The notes: generated from the sequence alone by a model not told the origin. A stretch of 64,000 nucleotides of DNA from Azonexaceae bacterium s22 (GCA_016617495.1 WYCU01000007.1:62001-126000), one strand, 5' to 3'; shown: positions 27,301-36,298, counted from the stretch's first letter. A program made the numbers and translations.

Positions 27301-27445
27301 CCATGGTACGGAAGGTAAATACCGGATCTTCAGCGCGCCCCAGCTTGAGGAAAGACAGGCTCCCGGCAAGCACTGCCAGTATCATGAAGAAAATGATCAG
27401 CGAGCGACGCTTGATCGCCCACTCGGAAAGATTCGGCCCGATCAT
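24386..27445 (-). CDS. RND efflux pump inner-membrane permease (HAE type)
   Basis: 1019-aa proton-driven efflux transporter of the AcrB/MexB superfamily: 12 predicted helices and two large periplasmic loops. The proton relay is intact, with Asp403-Asp404 in LLVDDAMTT and Lys922 in MIAKNAVILID. This favours the hydrophobe/amphiphile class rather than heavy-metal pumps. The ATG overlaps the adaptor stop (ATGA) and the gene ends in the mnhE start. No outer-membrane factor gene is nearby, so a TolC-like channel encoded elsewhere is needed. Substrates unknown. Confidence 0.93.
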   Translation of the reverse strand: MIGPNLSEWAIKRRSLIIFFMILAVLAGSLSFLKLGRAEDPVFTFRTMVVQAAWPGATLEDTLQQVTERIERKLQETRSLNNIRSFTVAGVTTIFVDLKGSTPPGEVRGIWQQVRNNIGDIRGSLPAGVIGPGFNDDFGDTFGIIYGFTAEGFSKRELRDYVEDVRSKLLLVPDVSKVDVLGAQDEEIVLEFNTERLAGLGLDFSALTRALQAQNVVRPAGTLHTAEERIALRVSGAFDSEADIEAINFAVGERMVRLGDIAKVRRAFVDPPQPMFRVNGKPAIGLAIAMRDSGDILALGKNIEMAIAKMRADLPVGIEPTLVADQAVTVDTAISDFTTSLWQAILIIIAASFVSLGARPGAVVALTIPLTLAIVFTIMEVAGIDLQRISLGALIIALTLLVDDAMTTVDAMIRRLAAGDSKEVAGAYAYKALAAPMLIGTLVTIAGFVPIGFAKSSAGEYTFSIFAVVGIALIVSWFVAVIFAPLIGIAVLKPPASGVEEKPGAVMRIYSRFLEGAMRARWLTIGLTLIAFAAALVGFRHVPQQFFPSSDRPELLVDLTLPQNASIFSTDSSAQRLEAVLAADPDIDRWSTYVGRGAIRFYLPLNVQLANPFFGQLVVVAKDVEARERLQIRLEKLLAEEFPNIVARVSPLELGPPVGWPIQYRVQGPQVDEVRRIALEVAQVMAADTRTRHINYDWIEPARQLRLHVDQDRARQLGVSSSSLAAVLNASVSGSTVTQVRDGIYLINVVARANDEQRLSFSTLRTLQVPLANGRNVALSQFATFEEAQEFPMVWRRNREPTLTVFADIVPGVLPDSVVAVLEPKIAELNARLPQGYRIETGGIAEESATSQASVLAVVPLMLGIMLTVLMFQLVSFRRLAMVVALLPLGLIGVVAALLISGRPLGFVAILGILALLGMIAKNAVILIDQIESDRQAGKEIWDAVVTASSSRLRPMMLTAISTVLGLIPIAPTVFWGPMAFAIMGGLFVATLLTLVFLPTLYVTVFGGKPPAKRAAETA

Positions 27446-28548
27446 TTGGCGCCTCGGAGCAAGCGCACCTTCTGGCCGGGACGCAATGCCTGAACCCCCG
27501 CCGAGACCACAATATCGCCGTTCTCCAGTCCTTTGCCTACAACCACGCGCGCCAGATCGGAGTTGCTCACCTCGATGGCACGCAAGGCAACCGTCTCGGT
27601 CTTGGGATCAACCACCCACACCGCCGGTCCCTGCTCATTCCGAGTCAGCGCGGAAGAAGGAATTTCGATGCCTGTGGTACCAGCCACTTCCATCCTGCCC
27701 GTTACCGTGGTGCCGAGGCGCATCGCCGCCGGCGGATCGATCAAGCCAACGCGAACCCGGAAAGCACCTGTGGCAGGATCGGCACGCGGCGAAACCTCAC
27801 GGACGCGGCCTTTCGCCGAAATCTTGCTATCCGAGGCGAGCGTCACCGTGATTTCCGGATTACGGGGGGCTGCATCCTTCAAAGGTGCAGGAACATCAAA
27901 AACCGCATCCCGCCCTTCCTGGCGAGCCAGTTGCACCACCATGCGGCCGGCTTGCACCACCTCGCCTGGCTCGGCGCCCACCGCCGTCACCACACCGCCT
28001 GCATCGGCGCTCAGGCGAGTGTAGCCGAGACGATCGCGTGCAATCATGACCTGCGCCTGCGCGGCATCGACCTGCGCTTGTGCGCTGTTCGCCTGCTGTG
28101 CAATCCGGTCAAATGCGGCTTGCGATATGAAATTTTGCGCCAGCAACGTCCGATTACGGCTCTCATTGGCCCGCGCTTCGCTCAGCAATCCGCGCGCCCC
28201 CAACAGATTGGCCTCTGCCGCACGCAGCGCGTTTTCTTCATTTTCCGGGTTCAGGCGTGCAATTTCCTGCCCTGCTCGCACCGTATCCCCCACACCGACA
28301 GCGCGACTGACCATGCGCCCATCGACACGGAAAGCCAGGTTGATTTCCGTTTCAGCCTGAACCCGCCCAGTCAATGCGACGGACTCCCCCGCCCCACCGG
28401 ATTCAACAACGACCACCCGCACCGGGCGAATTTCGGGCGGCAATTCCGGCTCCGCCTGCTGGCAAGATGCCAACCAAGGCGCCAAACAAATGCCTAAAAC
28501 CACGGACAAAATACGACGCCCAAAGGTCGGGCTGGTCATTGAAGACAT
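27442..28548 (-). CDS. RND efflux periplasmic adaptor (membrane fusion lipoprotein)
   Basis: 368-aa adaptor linking the RND pump to an outer-membrane channel. It has an N-terminal lipoprotein signal with lipobox LASC near residue 29, then a barrel-sandwich segment (LAFRVDGRMVSRAVGVGDTV). A coiled-coil hairpin rich in Ala, Glu and Gln (about 105-165) and a C-terminal beta-barrel region follow. First gene of the nine-gene operon. AGGG lies eight bases before the first ATG; a second ATG three codons on is possible. Confidence 0.92.
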   Translation of the reverse strand: MSSMTSPTFGRRILSVVLGICLAPWLASCQQAEPELPPEIRPVRVVVVESGGAGESVALTGRVQAETEINLAFRVDGRMVSRAVGVGDTVRAGQEIARLNPENEENALRAAEANLLGARGLLSEARANESRNRTLLAQNFISQAAFDRIAQQANSAQAQVDAAQAQVMIARDRLGYTRLSADAGGVVTAVGAEPGEVVQAGRMVVQLARQEGRDAVFDVPAPLKDAAPRNPEITVTLASDSKISAKGRVREVSPRADPATGAFRVRVGLIDPPAAMRLGTTVTGRMEVAGTTGIEIPSSALTRNEQGPAVWVVDPKTETVALRAIEVSNSDLARVVVGKGLENGDIVVSAGVQALRPGQKVRLLRGAK

Positions 28549-28754
28549 GGAACTATCCCTAAAGCATTAATGCGAATGGCACCGAATCTACCACAAGCCT
28601 TGTTGCAGCGCGGCATTTGGACGATTGAAAGCAGGATTCCGCGCCTCGTGACATTCCAAGCCACGCGCTCAAACAGGCTCGCGTTAAAATGGCAACGATT
28701 CTCGGTATCTGGGCAATCCCCCGGAAGCGTTGCACGCAGACCTATTCATTTAAC

Positions 28755-30344
28755 ATGAAAATTTATAACAACCCCGCTTGGCACGCTTTGGAAGCTGAAG
28801 CAGAACGCTTACGCCCACAACATCTTCGCCAACTGTTCTCCGAAGATCCAGCCAGATTTTCGCATTTTTCGCTCTGCCACGACGGTCTGCTCATCGACTT
28901 TTCGAAGCAACGAATCGATGCACCGGCACTCCGCGCATTGCAGGCTTTATCGGGCGCAGCCGATCTCGATGCCTGGAAATCCAGGATGCTCGCCGGCGAG
29001 CCGATCAACCACACGGAAGGACGAGCCGTACGGCACGTCGAATTGCGTGCTGGCGACGCCGCACCAGAAGAAGTCCGTCAGGGCCTGGAGCGCATGAAGC
29101 GCTTCTGCAGCGCGATCCACGAAGGACAATGGCGGGGCTACTCTGGTGATCGGATCACGGACGTTGTGAATATTGGCATTGGCGGCTCCGACTTGGGGCC
29201 CCGCATGGTTGTGAAGGCACTTTCCGCTCACCAGCAACCTGATCTTGCAGTCCACTTCGTTTCCAATCTCGATAGCGCCGACATCGCGCCCCAACTGGCC
29301 CAACTGAATCCCAGAACAACACTTTTTATCGTCGCCAGCAAGACGTTCACCACACTGGAAACGCTGACCAACGCCGAAACCGCGCGCAACTGGTTGATCG
29401 CCAGTACGTCAAAAGAGGATGCAATTTCGCGTCACTTTGTCGCCCTGTCCTCTAACAAGGAAGCCTCCGAAAAGTTCGGCATTCCTGCCGACAACATCTT
29501 TGAGTTTCGTGACTGGGTTGGCGGAAGATTTTCCCTGTGGTCCGTAATCGGATTGTCGATTGCGTTAAGTATCGGCTGGCGTAATTTCGAATTGCTACTC
29601 GCTGGCGCGCATTCGATGGATCAGCACTTCATCGGGGCGCCACCGGACCGCAACCTTCCCCTGACGCTCGCTCTGCTGACATTGTGGAACACCAACTTTC
29701 TTGGGGCCAGCACGCACGCTGTTCTACCTTACAGCCAGTCCCTCGCTTTCCTGCCTGCCTATTTGCAACAACTGGAAATGGAAAGCAATGGCAAGCAATG
29801 CGCACGTGATGGAACTCCGGTTTCCATCGCCACCAGCCCGGTACTTTGGGGCGAGGCTGGAACCAATGGCCAGCATTCCTTCTTCCAGCTTTTTCACCAA
29901 GGCGGACGAATTCTTCCCAGCGATTTCATTCTGCTCGGCAAGTCCGACTATCCGCTCCCGGGGCACCATCAAAAACTTCTGGCCAACTGCCTAGCACAAT
30001 CTGCCGCACTGGCTTTCGGCCAAACGGCGTACGAGGCGGAATCCGGTGGCACCCCTCCCGAACTGGTGCCATACAAGGTTTTCCCGGGAAATCAACCGTC
30101 GACAACAATCATTTTGCCCACCCTGTCGCCTTACACGCTGGGGCAGCTACTCGCCCTTTACGAACACAAGGTGTTCTGTCTGGGGGTGCTGTGGAACCTG
30201 AATTCTTTTGACCAGTGGGGCGTCGAACTTGGCAAGCAACTGGCCAACCAACTGACCCCACTACTTGGGGGTGAAGGGAGTCTTGACCAGATCGACGCTT
30301 CGACGCGTGGACTGATTGAGGCATTGACCGGCGCCACGCATTAG
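28755..30344 (+). CDS. pgi: Glucose-6-phosphate isomerase
   Basis: Interconverts glucose 6-phosphate and fructose 6-phosphate; 529 aa, within the usual 530-550 range. PGI signatures are visible: NIGIGGSDLGPRM (about residues 138-150), DWVGGRFSLWSVIGLS near 255 and the C-terminal SFDQWGVELGK. The ATG at 28755 starts MKIYNNPAWHALEAEAERL; an upstream extension of 22 codons has no family support. Spacing to folA downstream is about 60 bases. Confidence 0.97.
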   Translation: MKIYNNPAWHALEAEAERLRPQHLRQLFSEDPARFSHFSLCHDGLLIDFSKQRIDAPALRALQALSGAADLDAWKSRMLAGEPINHTEGRAVRHVELRAGDAAPEEVRQGLERMKRFCSAIHEGQWRGYSGDRITDVVNIGIGGSDLGPRMVVKALSAHQQPDLAVHFVSNLDSADIAPQLAQLNPRTTLFIVASKTFTTLETLTNAETARNWLIASTSKEDAISRHFVALSSNKEASEKFGIPADNIFEFRDWVGGRFSLWSVIGLSIALSIGWRNFELLLAGAHSMDQHFIGAPPDRNLPLTLALLTLWNTNFLGASTHAVLPYSQSLAFLPAYLQQLEMESNGKQCARDGTPVSIATSPVLWGEAGTNGQHSFFQLFHQGGRILPSDFILLGKSDYPLPGHHQKLLANCLAQSAALAFGQTAYEAESGGTPPELVPYKVFPGNQPSTTIILPTLSPYTLGQLLALYEHKVFCLGVLWNLNSFDQWGVELGKQLANQLTPLLGGEGSLDQIDASTRGLIEALTGATH

Positions 30345-30405
30345 CGGAGCGCCTCCTGTTCTTCCAGCCAAGCTGATTTTCTAGCCAAAAACCGAATGAA
30401 TTGCC

Positions 30406-30882
30406 ATGCCTGAAGTCGTACTTATCGCTGCCGTCGCAGAAAACGGTGTCATTGGTAAAAACAATGCCCTTATTTGGTCCATCCCCGAGGATATGGCGCG
30501 CTTCAAGGCATTAACTTCGGGGCATACGGTCATCATGGGGCGTAAAACCTGGGAGTCGCTCCCCGAACGATTCCGCCCATTACCGCATCGCCGAAACATC
30601 GTGGTTTCCCGGCAGATCAACTACGCTGCGCCGGGTGCAGAGGTTGCGCCCTCCCTGGAAACAGCCCTCAATTTGGCGTCTACCGCGACAACAGTTTTTG
30701 TAATTGGCGGCGAACAAATTTACCGCGCCGCTTTGGCGCTGGCCCAGCGCCTGGAGATTACCGAAGTGGAACAAACCCCGGAAGGTGACGCCTGGTTTCC
30801 AGATATCGACGCTCAACAGTGGGTAAAAAGTAACGTTGAGCAAGGATCAGGATACCGTTTCCTCACCTACACACGTCGCTAA
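30406..30882 (+). CDS. folA: Dihydrofolate reductase
   Basis: Reduces dihydrofolate to tetrahydrofolate with NADPH, closing the cycle opened by ThyA. It is 158 aa (E. coli 159). Conserved blocks: AAVAENGVIGKNNALIWSIP (about residues 7-26), the NADPH site GHTVIMGRKTWESLP and FVIGGEQIYRAAL. A near copy of the dispersed word (GTCTACCGCGACAA) lies within it but is read as ordinary DHFR sequence. Confidence 0.97.
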   Translation: MPEVVLIAAVAENGVIGKNNALIWSIPEDMARFKALTSGHTVIMGRKTWESLPERFRPLPHRRNIVVSRQINYAAPGAEVAPSLETALNLASTATTVFVIGGEQIYRAALALAQRLEITEVEQTPEGDAWFPDIDAQQWVKSNVEQGSGYRFLTYTRR

Positions 30883-30898
30883 TTCGGCAGCAAAAAGC

Positions 30899-30927
30899 AA
30901 AAAGCCCCGTAATAGACGGGGCTTTTT
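30899..30927. terminator. Bidirectional terminator between folA and rpsI
   Basis: Stem AAAGCCCCGT / ACGGGGCTTT with loop AATAG, A-rich on the left and T6 on the right. Confidence 0.92.
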
Positions 30928-30967
30928 TGAGCTAGGCGCTTGCGCCCCTTTGAGCATACCAAGGCGA

Positions 30968-31360
30968 TTAGCGCTTGGAGAACTGCTTGCGACGACGGGC
31001 CTTGTGGAAGCCGACCTTCTTACGCTCAACCTCACGAGCATCGCGGGTCACGAAACCAGCCTTGGACAAGGCAGACTTGAGCGCGGCGTCGTACTCGATC
31101 AGAGCACGGGTAATACCATGGCGCACAGCACCGGCTTGACCGGACTCGCCACCACCTACCACGTTGACCTTGATGTCAAAACCATTGAGCTGATCAACGA
31201 GCTCCAGCGGCTGACGAACGATCATACGACCGGTTTCACGGGAAAAGAACTGGTCAACCGGCTTGCCATTAACAACGATGGCACCGGAACCACGCTTCAT
31301 GAACACACGAGCGACTGCGCTCTTGCGACGGCCAGTACCGTAGAAATATGCTTCAGCCAT
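30968..31360 (-). CDS. rpsI: 30S ribosomal protein S9
   Basis: 130 aa, normal length. Starts [20 protein letters not shown] and ends in the basic tail [17 protein letters not shown], whose final SKR reaches the P-site tRNA. Downstream of rplM with a nine-base gap, the universal rplM-rpsI pair. Confidence 0.98.
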   Translation of the reverse strand: MAEAYFYGTGRRKSAVARVFMKRGSGAIVVNGKPVDQFFSRETGRMIVRQPLELVDQLNGFDIKVNVVGGGESGQAGAVRHGITRALIEYDAALKSALSKAGFVTRDAREVERKKVGFHKARRRKQFSKR

Positions 31361-31369
31361 GATTTCCCC

Positions 31370-31798
31370 TTAGATTTCCAGTGCCTTCGGCTGTTGAGCG
31401 GTGTGCGGATGCTGGTCGCCAGCATAGCACTTCAACTTCTTGAGCATGGCGTAGCCCAGCGGGCCCTTCGGCAGCATACCCTTAACGGCGGTTTCGAGGG
31501 CACGGCCCGGGAAACGTTGCTGCATCTTCTTGAAGTTGGTTTCGGTCACACCACCCGGATAACCGGAGTGACGATAGTATTTCTTGTCGTTCGCTTTGTT
31601 GCCGGTGACAACGATGCGATCCACGTTGGTGACAACGATGAAATCACCGGTATCAACGTGCGGCGTGTAAATTGCCTTGTGCTTGCCGCGCAGACGACGG
31701 GCAATCTCGGAGGCGAGGCGGCCGAGCACTTTGTCTGTGGCGTCTACCACAAACCACTCGCGCTTCACCTCATGTGGCTTGGCGGAAAACGTTTTCAT
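31370..31798 (-). CDS. rplM: 50S ribosomal protein L13
   Basis: 142 aa, as in E. coli. Blocks [21 protein letters not shown] (given here as residues about 18-38) and the [20 protein letters not shown] region are typical. First gene of the rplM-rpsI operon, driven by the sigma70-type promoter at 31844-31873. Confidence 0.98.
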   Translation of the reverse strand: MKTFSAKPHEVKREWFVVDATDKVLGRLASEIARRLRGKHKAIYTPHVDTGDFIVVTNVDRIVVTGNKANDKKYYRHSGYPGGVTETNFKKMQQRFPGRALETAVKGMLPKGPLGYAMLKKLKCYAGDQHPHTAQQPKALEI

Positions 31799-31843
31799 GT
31801 GTGTGCCGTCCTGAAAAATGGCGCAGATTTGAGAAAGCCGTGG

Positions 31844-31873
31844 AGTATATCCAACTTAAAGCCCGATTGTCAA
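31844..31873 (-). promoter_or_regulatory. Sigma70-type promoter for rplM-rpsI
   Basis: On the minus strand, -35 TTGACA (31868-31873) and -10 TATACT (31844-31849) separated by 18 bases. The predicted start leaves a leader of roughly 40 bases before the rplM ATG. Confidence 0.8.
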
Positions 31874-31918
31874 ACCCCGACCCCAATCTCACCAGAATCC
31901 AAGCTAAAGCGAAACGGC

Positions 31919-32021
31919 AAAAAAAACGCGGCTCGCTGAGCCGCGTTAAATCCACACCAAAGGAGGAGGGTGGAGGAGACAAACCTGAACCAAGAATCCA
32001 CCAGAGACCTCAGTTCGTACG
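31919..32021 (-). ncRNA. Candidate small RNA with two anti-Shine-Dalgarno motifs
   Basis: About 103 nt, predicted from a promoter at 32028-32056 and a strong terminator: stem AACGCGGCTC / GAGCCGCGTT (31925-31947) with a U-tract of eight on the minus strand. No minus-strand ORF lies between them, and the gene to the right (osmC) runs the other way, so the terminator has no other client. The RNA reads GUCUCCUCCACC and CCCUCCUCCUUUGG in its single-stranded middle (31959-31980), both complementary to ribosome-binding sites. A 5' segment may pair CUGA with UCAG. The layout resembles Hfq-type or CCUCC-motif sRNAs. Expression is not shown by sequence. Confidence 0.55.
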
Positions 32022-32027
32022 ATTCAA

Positions 32028-32056
32028 ATTATGCACAAACGACAACACATAGGCAA
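32028..32056 (-). promoter_or_regulatory. Predicted promoter of the small RNA candidate
   Basis: Minus strand -35 TTGCCT (32051-32056), 17-base spacer, -10 CATAAT (32028-32033), with an A-rich UP-like run just upstream of the -35. The start would be near 32021. Confidence 0.55.
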
Positions 32057-32290
32057 CTTTTTTTCGCAGCGCACAACCATAAAACAAATAAACAATTCGA
32101 TTTTATCGATCATGATTATAGCGTTGTTTTTTAGTTATTTTTACAATAGTTTTGGTGTATGCATCACAATATTAAACCCAACCTCGAAACACGCCTACCC
32201 TCACGTAGCATCCGATTGTTGCTGCACCGCAACAACGCGACAAGCGCAGTTTTTCGATAAAATCCACGCTTCCCAACAGGAGAGCTAGAT
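32057..32290. other. AT-rich intergenic stretch upstream of osmC
   Basis: Together with 31799-32056 this is the only gene-free region above 300 bases. It is clearly more AT-rich than its surroundings. It holds a perfect 7-base hairpin TTGTTGC / GCAACAA (32217-32236) without a T-tract, and an ATCATGAT palindrome near 32110. The osmC promoter must lie here, but no single -35/-10 pair is convincing. A plus-strand ORF of 85 codons lacks a ribosome-binding site. Confidence 0.5.
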
Positions 32291-32719
32291 ATGGAATGCA
32301 CCGTCAGATGGATGGGTAACGATGCCGGCATGTCATTTGTCGCCGAAACAGGCAGCGGACATGCGTTAGTAATGGACGGCGCCCCGGAAGCGGGTGGTCG
32401 CAACCTCGGGCTACGCCCCATGGAAATGATTCTGGCCGGCACCGGCGGCTGCACGGCATTTGACGTTGTACTGATCTTGAAGAAAGGCCGGCACCAAGTT
32501 ACCGGATGCGATGTCAGCCTTAAAGCCGAGCGCGCTGAGACCGACCCCAAGGTATTCACGCACGTCCACTTCCATTACCGGGTCAAGGGACGTCAGTTGC
32601 GGCCTGAAATCGTGGCTCGCGCCATCGAACTGTCAAAAGAAAAATACTGCTCGGCGTCGATCATGCTGGCACAAACGGCCCAAATCACTCACGATTTCGA
32701 AATCGTGGAAGAGTCCTGA
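32291..32719 (+). CDS. OsmC-family peroxidase-like protein
   Basis: 142-aa cytoplasmic protein of the OsmC/Ohr superfamily, thiol-dependent reductases of organic hydroperoxides. The two reactive cysteines are present: Cys54 in GTGGCTAFDVV and Cys120 in KEKYCSASIM. It fits the YhfA-like OsmC branch more than Ohr. AGGAGAGC precedes the ATG. It is convergent with coq7. Confidence 0.9.
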   Translation: MECTVRWMGNDAGMSFVAETGSGHALVMDGAPEAGGRNLGLRPMEMILAGTGGCTAFDVVLILKKGRHQVTGCDVSLKAERAETDPKVFTHVHFHYRVKGRQLRPEIVARAIELSKEKYCSASIMLAQTAQITHDFEIVEES

Positions 32720-32745
32720 AGCTCGCCGAGGCTCACCTGCCGGAC

Positions 32746-33369
32746 TCAAATCCGGTAGGCGACGGTAGTCATGACTTTTGCCGCCAACCGCATAGCCGCT
32801 TTCAATGGCACGGGAAACTCTGCCGCCCCCAAAACAACCGCCGTTTCAGCATGGCGAATCTCATCGTCCCGCATCTGGGCCACAATGGCCTTGGACCTGC
32901 CATCACCCGTCGGCAACGATTCCAGATGGGCATCCAGATGGGCCTCGACCTGACGCTCGGTCTCAGCCAAAAACCCCAGATTCCAACGATCGCCGAATCG
33001 GCCTGCCACAACACCAAGCGACAGCGCCCCGACGTACCAGACCGGATTAAGAAGGCTCTTGCGCCCGGATAGCGAGGCAAGCCGCTCTTCGGTCCACGCC
33101 AGGTGCTCCGTTTCCTCATCCGCGGCCGTTCTCAAGGCTTCACGAATTGAAGGATCCTGAGAAGTAAGTGCCTGGCCTTGATATAAGGCTTGAGCGCAAA
33201 TCTCGCCAACGTGATTGACACGCATCAACCCACAGACGTGACGACGCTCGGTCTCGCTCAAATCGGCTTCCGGCAACTCCGCACCCGGCGTAGCACGAAC
33301 GCTTGCCGCCTTGGCAAACACCGTACGCAAGCCGCGATCAAATTCTGCAATCCATTGGTCGGGAATCAT
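32746..33369 (-). CDS. coq7: 2-polyprenyl-3-methyl-6-methoxy-1,4-benzoquinone monooxygenase
   Basis: Di-iron hydroxylase that performs the penultimate hydroxylation in ubiquinone synthesis at the membrane; 207 aa. The di-iron ligands appear in the order [18 protein letters not shown] and [10 protein letters not shown], the carboxylate/His pattern of the Coq7 family. The ATG at 33369 follows GAGG; a longer frame upstream overlaps the preceding gene and is rejected. Confidence 0.95.
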   Translation of the reverse strand: MIPDQWIAEFDRGLRTVFAKAASVRATPGAELPEADLSETERRHVCGLMRVNHVGEICAQALYQGQALTSQDPSIREALRTAADEETEHLAWTEERLASLSGRKSLLNPVWYVGALSLGVVAGRFGDRWNLGFLAETERQVEAHLDAHLESLPTGDGRSKAIVAQMRDDEIRHAETAVVLGAAEFPVPLKAAMRLAAKVMTTVAYRI

Positions 33370-33376
33370 GATTACC

Positions 33377-33907
33377 TCAGCGACGACTGTCGGGATGACC
33401 GCCGCGACGCAGCGCATCGCGTGCCTCATCGGCACTGCGAACAATCACGCCTTCGGGACAAAAATATTCGGCGAAAAGCGCCATGTGATAGCGATTGGAG
33501 CCGGCATCACGAATCTGACGCCACTCCGCATTTCTCGACCGCGACCAGCTTCCGTCGGGACGACCGGATGCATAGATCCTTCGCTCGCGAGCCTCGCAAC
33601 GCATCCCTTCAAAACTGACACTACGGGCACCGCTTGCTGTTTCAATCACCAGAACGTAACGCACTACACCATCCGGGCTGACTGTCACCGTCGTAGCATC
33701 AATGAAGAAACGGTTGTCCGTTGCCGCGCTCACGTAAAACGCAATGAGATTTTCAGGTTGAGGTGGGGCAGGTATTTCAATCGCCCCCTCCGCCCACTTG
33801 CGGCCAAACTCCTCCTCTTCTGGCTCACCAGCGGAAAAAGCCTGCGCTCCGACGAATAGCCCCAGCAACGCTCCGCAAAGCCGCAAAACCCGCACGCCTC
33901 GCATCAT
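33377..33907 (-). CDS. CNP1-like family protein
   Basis: 176 aa with a signal peptide ([21 protein letters not shown], cleavage near residue 26), so periplasmic or outer-membrane associated. The mature start [12 protein letters not shown] matches the CNP1-like family of beta- and gammaproteobacteria, whose function is unknown. The start overlaps the rppH stop by four bases, and coq7 follows after seven bases: rppH, this gene and coq7 form one unit. Confidence 0.82.
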   Translation of the reverse strand: MMRGVRVLRLCGALLGLFVGAQAFSAGEPEEEEFGRKWAEGAIEIPAPPQPENLIAFYVSAATDNRFFIDATTVTVSPDGVVRYVLVIETASGARSVSFEGMRCEARERRIYASGRPDGSWSRSRNAEWRQIRDAGSNRYHMALFAEYFCPEGVIVRSADEARDALRRGGHPDSRR

Positions 33908-34455
33908 TTCGCTTCCTCGCCTGGATCTACCCCGTGCATCGGCAGACCTCCTGCCGCCCGGGCTCTTGCACGTTGCCTGCGGTCAAAATCGAGAAACCGA
34001 ACCAATTCACTCAAGGCCTGCTCGTAAACGCCGCGCTTGAACTCAATAACGGCCTCCAAAGGCACCCAATACTCGTTCCAACGCCACGCATCGAATTCGG
34101 GTTTGGGCGTAGCGCGCAAACTTACGTCATTGTCACGCCCGACGAGGCGCAGCAAGAACCAGATTTGCTTCTGCCCTTTATAGGAACCGCGCCACTCACG
34201 CTTGATCCATTGGGTCGGCACATCGTAACGCAGCCAGCCTTTGGTCCTTCCGAGTATACGAACGTGCTCCGGCAGAAGCCCGACCTCTTCATAGAGTTCG
34301 CGGTACATAGCCTCTTCCGGTGTTTCCCCACGCTTGATGCCCCCTTGCGGGAACTGCCAGGAGTGCTCACGTATGCGTTTGCCCCAGAATACCTCGTTTT
34401 TTGCGTTACAAAGGATGATGCCGACGTTCGGGCGATAGCCTTCACGGTCGAGCAT
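33904..34455 (-). CDS. rppH: RNA pyrophosphohydrolase
   Basis: Removes pyrophosphate from 5'-triphosphorylated mRNAs, starting their decay. It is 183 aa. The Nudix box lies at about residues 38-60 ([16 protein letters not shown] then LYEEVGLL), with the family mark SWQFPQGG just before it. Starts [17 protein letters not shown], identical in pattern to RppH. Divergent from proS, a common arrangement in betaproteobacteria. Confidence 0.96.
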   Translation of the reverse strand: MLDREGYRPNVGIILCNAKNEVFWGKRIREHSWQFPQGGIKRGETPEEAMYRELYEEVGLLPEHVRILGRTKGWLRYDVPTQWIKREWRGSYKGQKQIWFLLRLVGRDNDVSLRATPKPEFDAWRWNEYWVPLEAVIEFKRGVYEQALSELVRFLDFDRRQRARARAAGGLPMHGVDPGEEAK

Positions 34456-34567
34456 AAATATTCCTGAAAAATTAATGGTTGCCCGAATTCTTTCATAAAG
34501 CCCCAAGCCATGCAAAGGCGGCGGGGCGTGTAAAATGGCATTTTTGCAACGAATTCAAGAGCATCCC

Positions 34568-36298
34568 ATGCGTACCTCGCAGTTTTTCTTCACCACCCTG
34601 AAAGAAGCCCCCGCCGACGCCGAAGTCATCAGCCAGAAATTGATGTTGCGCGCCGGTTATATCAAGCGCTCGGCCGCCGGCATATATACATGGATGCCGC
34701 TCGGACTGCGGGTGTTGCGCAAGGTGGAGAACATTGTTCGCGAAGAAATGAATGGCGCCGGTGCGCTGGAACTGTTGATGCCCGCTGTGCAGCCGTTTGA
34801 ACTCTGGGAGGAATCCGGACGCGGGCCGGCCTACGGCCCGGAGTTGCTGCGCTTCAAGGATCGCCATCAACGCGATTTCGTGATCGGCCCCACGCATGAA
34901 GAGGTCATCACTGATGTCGTCCGCCGTGACGTCAAGAGTTATCGCCAACTCCCGATCCACCTTTACCAGATCCAGACCAAATTCCGCGACGAGATCCGCC
35001 CACGCTTTGGCGTGATGCGTGGCCGCGAATTCCTGATGAAGGATGGCTACTCGTTCCACACCTCATTCGAGGACCTGGTCCGCGAATACGGCAATATGTA
35101 CGCGACCTACAGCCGCATTTTCACCCGCCTCGGTCTCAAGTTCCGCGCTGTTGCGGCGGATACTGGCTCAATCGGTGGCGACGGCTCGCATGAATTCCAC
35201 GTTCTGGCCGACTCCGGCGAAGACGACATTGCCTTCTGTGCGGACTCAGACTACGCCGCCAACGTCGAGCTGGCCGAAGCGGTCGCCCCCAGCACCCCGC
35301 GCGCTGCCCCGGTGAAGGCGTTGGAAAAGGTGGCCACGCCAGGCAAGATGGCTTGTGAAGACGTCGCCGAATTTCTCGCCGTCGATATCAAGCAAATCGT
35401 CAAATCCATTGCCGTAGTCAGCGAAGAAGAAGAGGGCTCGAAGCGCTTCGCCCTGCTCCTGCTGCGCGGCGATCACGCGTTGAACGAAATCAAGGCGGGG
35501 AAAATTCCTGCGCTCGGCGCATTCCGTTTTGCTTCTGACAGCGAAGCGCAGGAATTCCTCGGCTGCCCGCCGGGATACATCGGTCCTGTCGCGGTAGACG
35601 CACAAAAAGTGGCCATTTTCGCGGACCGCACCGTCGCTGCCATGAGCGATTTCGTTTGCGGCGCCAACGAGGCTGGCTACCACCTCAGCGGCGTCAACTT
35701 CGGCCGTGACCTGCCGGAGCCGGCAGTCTTCGATATCCGCAACGTGGTTGCGGGCGACGCGTCACCGGATGGCAAAGGCACACTCGACATCTGCCGCGGC
35801 ATCGAAGTGGGTCACATCTTCCAACTGCGCACCAAGTACGCCAAAGCACTCAACTGTGCCTTCCTCGATGAAAATGGCAAAAGCCAGATCATGGAAATGG
35901 GCTGCTACGGCATTGGCGTCTCCCGTATCGTCGGGGCGGCAATCGAGCAGGGCAACGACGAACGAGGGATCCTGCTTCCCGCCGCCATTGCGCCGTTTGA
36001 AGCCTGCATCGTACCAATGGGCTACCACAAGAACGAAACCGTCAAGGCTGCTGCGGATGCGCTGTTCGCCAAACTCAAGGCCGCCGGGATCGATGCCCTG
36101 CTGGACGACCGCAACGAACGCCCCGGCGTGATGTTCGCCGACATGGAGCTGATCGGCATCCCGCATCGCATTGTCATCGGCGAGCGCACGCTCAATGAGG
36201 GCAAGCTAGAATACAAAGGCAGAAGCGACAGCGAAGCTTGCTTGATTCTCGAAGACGAAATCCTCGACCTGCTCAAGAGCAAATTGTGCAACGGCTGA
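34568..36298 (+). CDS. proS: Prolyl-tRNA synthetase (bacterial type with editing domain)
   Basis: Charges tRNA-Pro; 576 aa (E. coli 572). Class II motifs are visible: motif 2 around [19 protein letters not shown] (residues about 138-156) and motif 3 [13 protein letters not shown] (about 452-464). A YbaK-like editing insertion occupies about 225-400. The ATG at 34568 begins [20 protein letters not shown], as in orthologues. Its end overlaps the transglycosylase start. Confidence 0.97.
   Translation: MRTSQFFFTTLKEAPADAEVISQKLMLRAGYIKRSAAGIYTWMPLGLRVLRKVENIVREEMNGAGALELLMPAVQPFELWEESGRGPAYGPELLRFKDRHQRDFVIGPTHEEVITDVVRRDVKSYRQLPIHLYQIQTKFRDEIRPRFGVMRGREFLMKDGYSFHTSFEDLVREYGNMYATYSRIFTRLGLKFRAVAADTGSIGGDGSHEFHVLADSGEDDIAFCADSDYAANVELAEAVAPSTPRAAPVKALEKVATPGKMACEDVAEFLAVDIKQIVKSIAVVSEEEEGSKRFALLLLRGDHALNEIKAGKIPALGAFRFASDSEAQEFLGCPPGYIGPVAVDAQKVAIFADRTVAAMSDFVCGANEAGYHLSGVNFGRDLPEPAVFDIRNVVAGDASPDGKGTLDICRGIEVGHIFQLRTKYAKALNCAFLDENGKSQIMEMGCYGIGVSRIVGAAIEQGNDERGILLPAAIAPFEACIVPMGYHKNETVKAAADALFAKLKAAGIDALLDDRNERPGVMFADMELIGIPHRIVIGERTLNEGKLEYKGRSDSEACLILEDEILDLLKSKLCNG

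Noticed and set aside
28570-28758. 62-codon ORF between the efflux adaptor gene and pgi
   Set aside because: Lies in the shared promoter gap, has no Shine-Dalgarno and no similarity; overlaps the pgi start.
31957-31982. AGGAGGAGGGTGGAGGAG read as a plus-strand ribosome-binding site
   Set aside because: No start codon lies within a usable distance; the minus-strand reading as an anti-SD RNA fits the promoter and terminator.
32031-32288. 85-codon plus-strand ORF in the large intergenic gap
   Set aside because: No ribosome-binding site, no recognisable domain, AT-rich random-looking composition; it overlaps the promoter of the small RNA candidate and the upstream region of osmC.
32735-32765. 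tRNA T-arm-like CCGGACTCAAATCCGG
   Set aside because: No acceptor, D or anticodon arms around it; it is simply the end of coq7 (VAYRI and stop).
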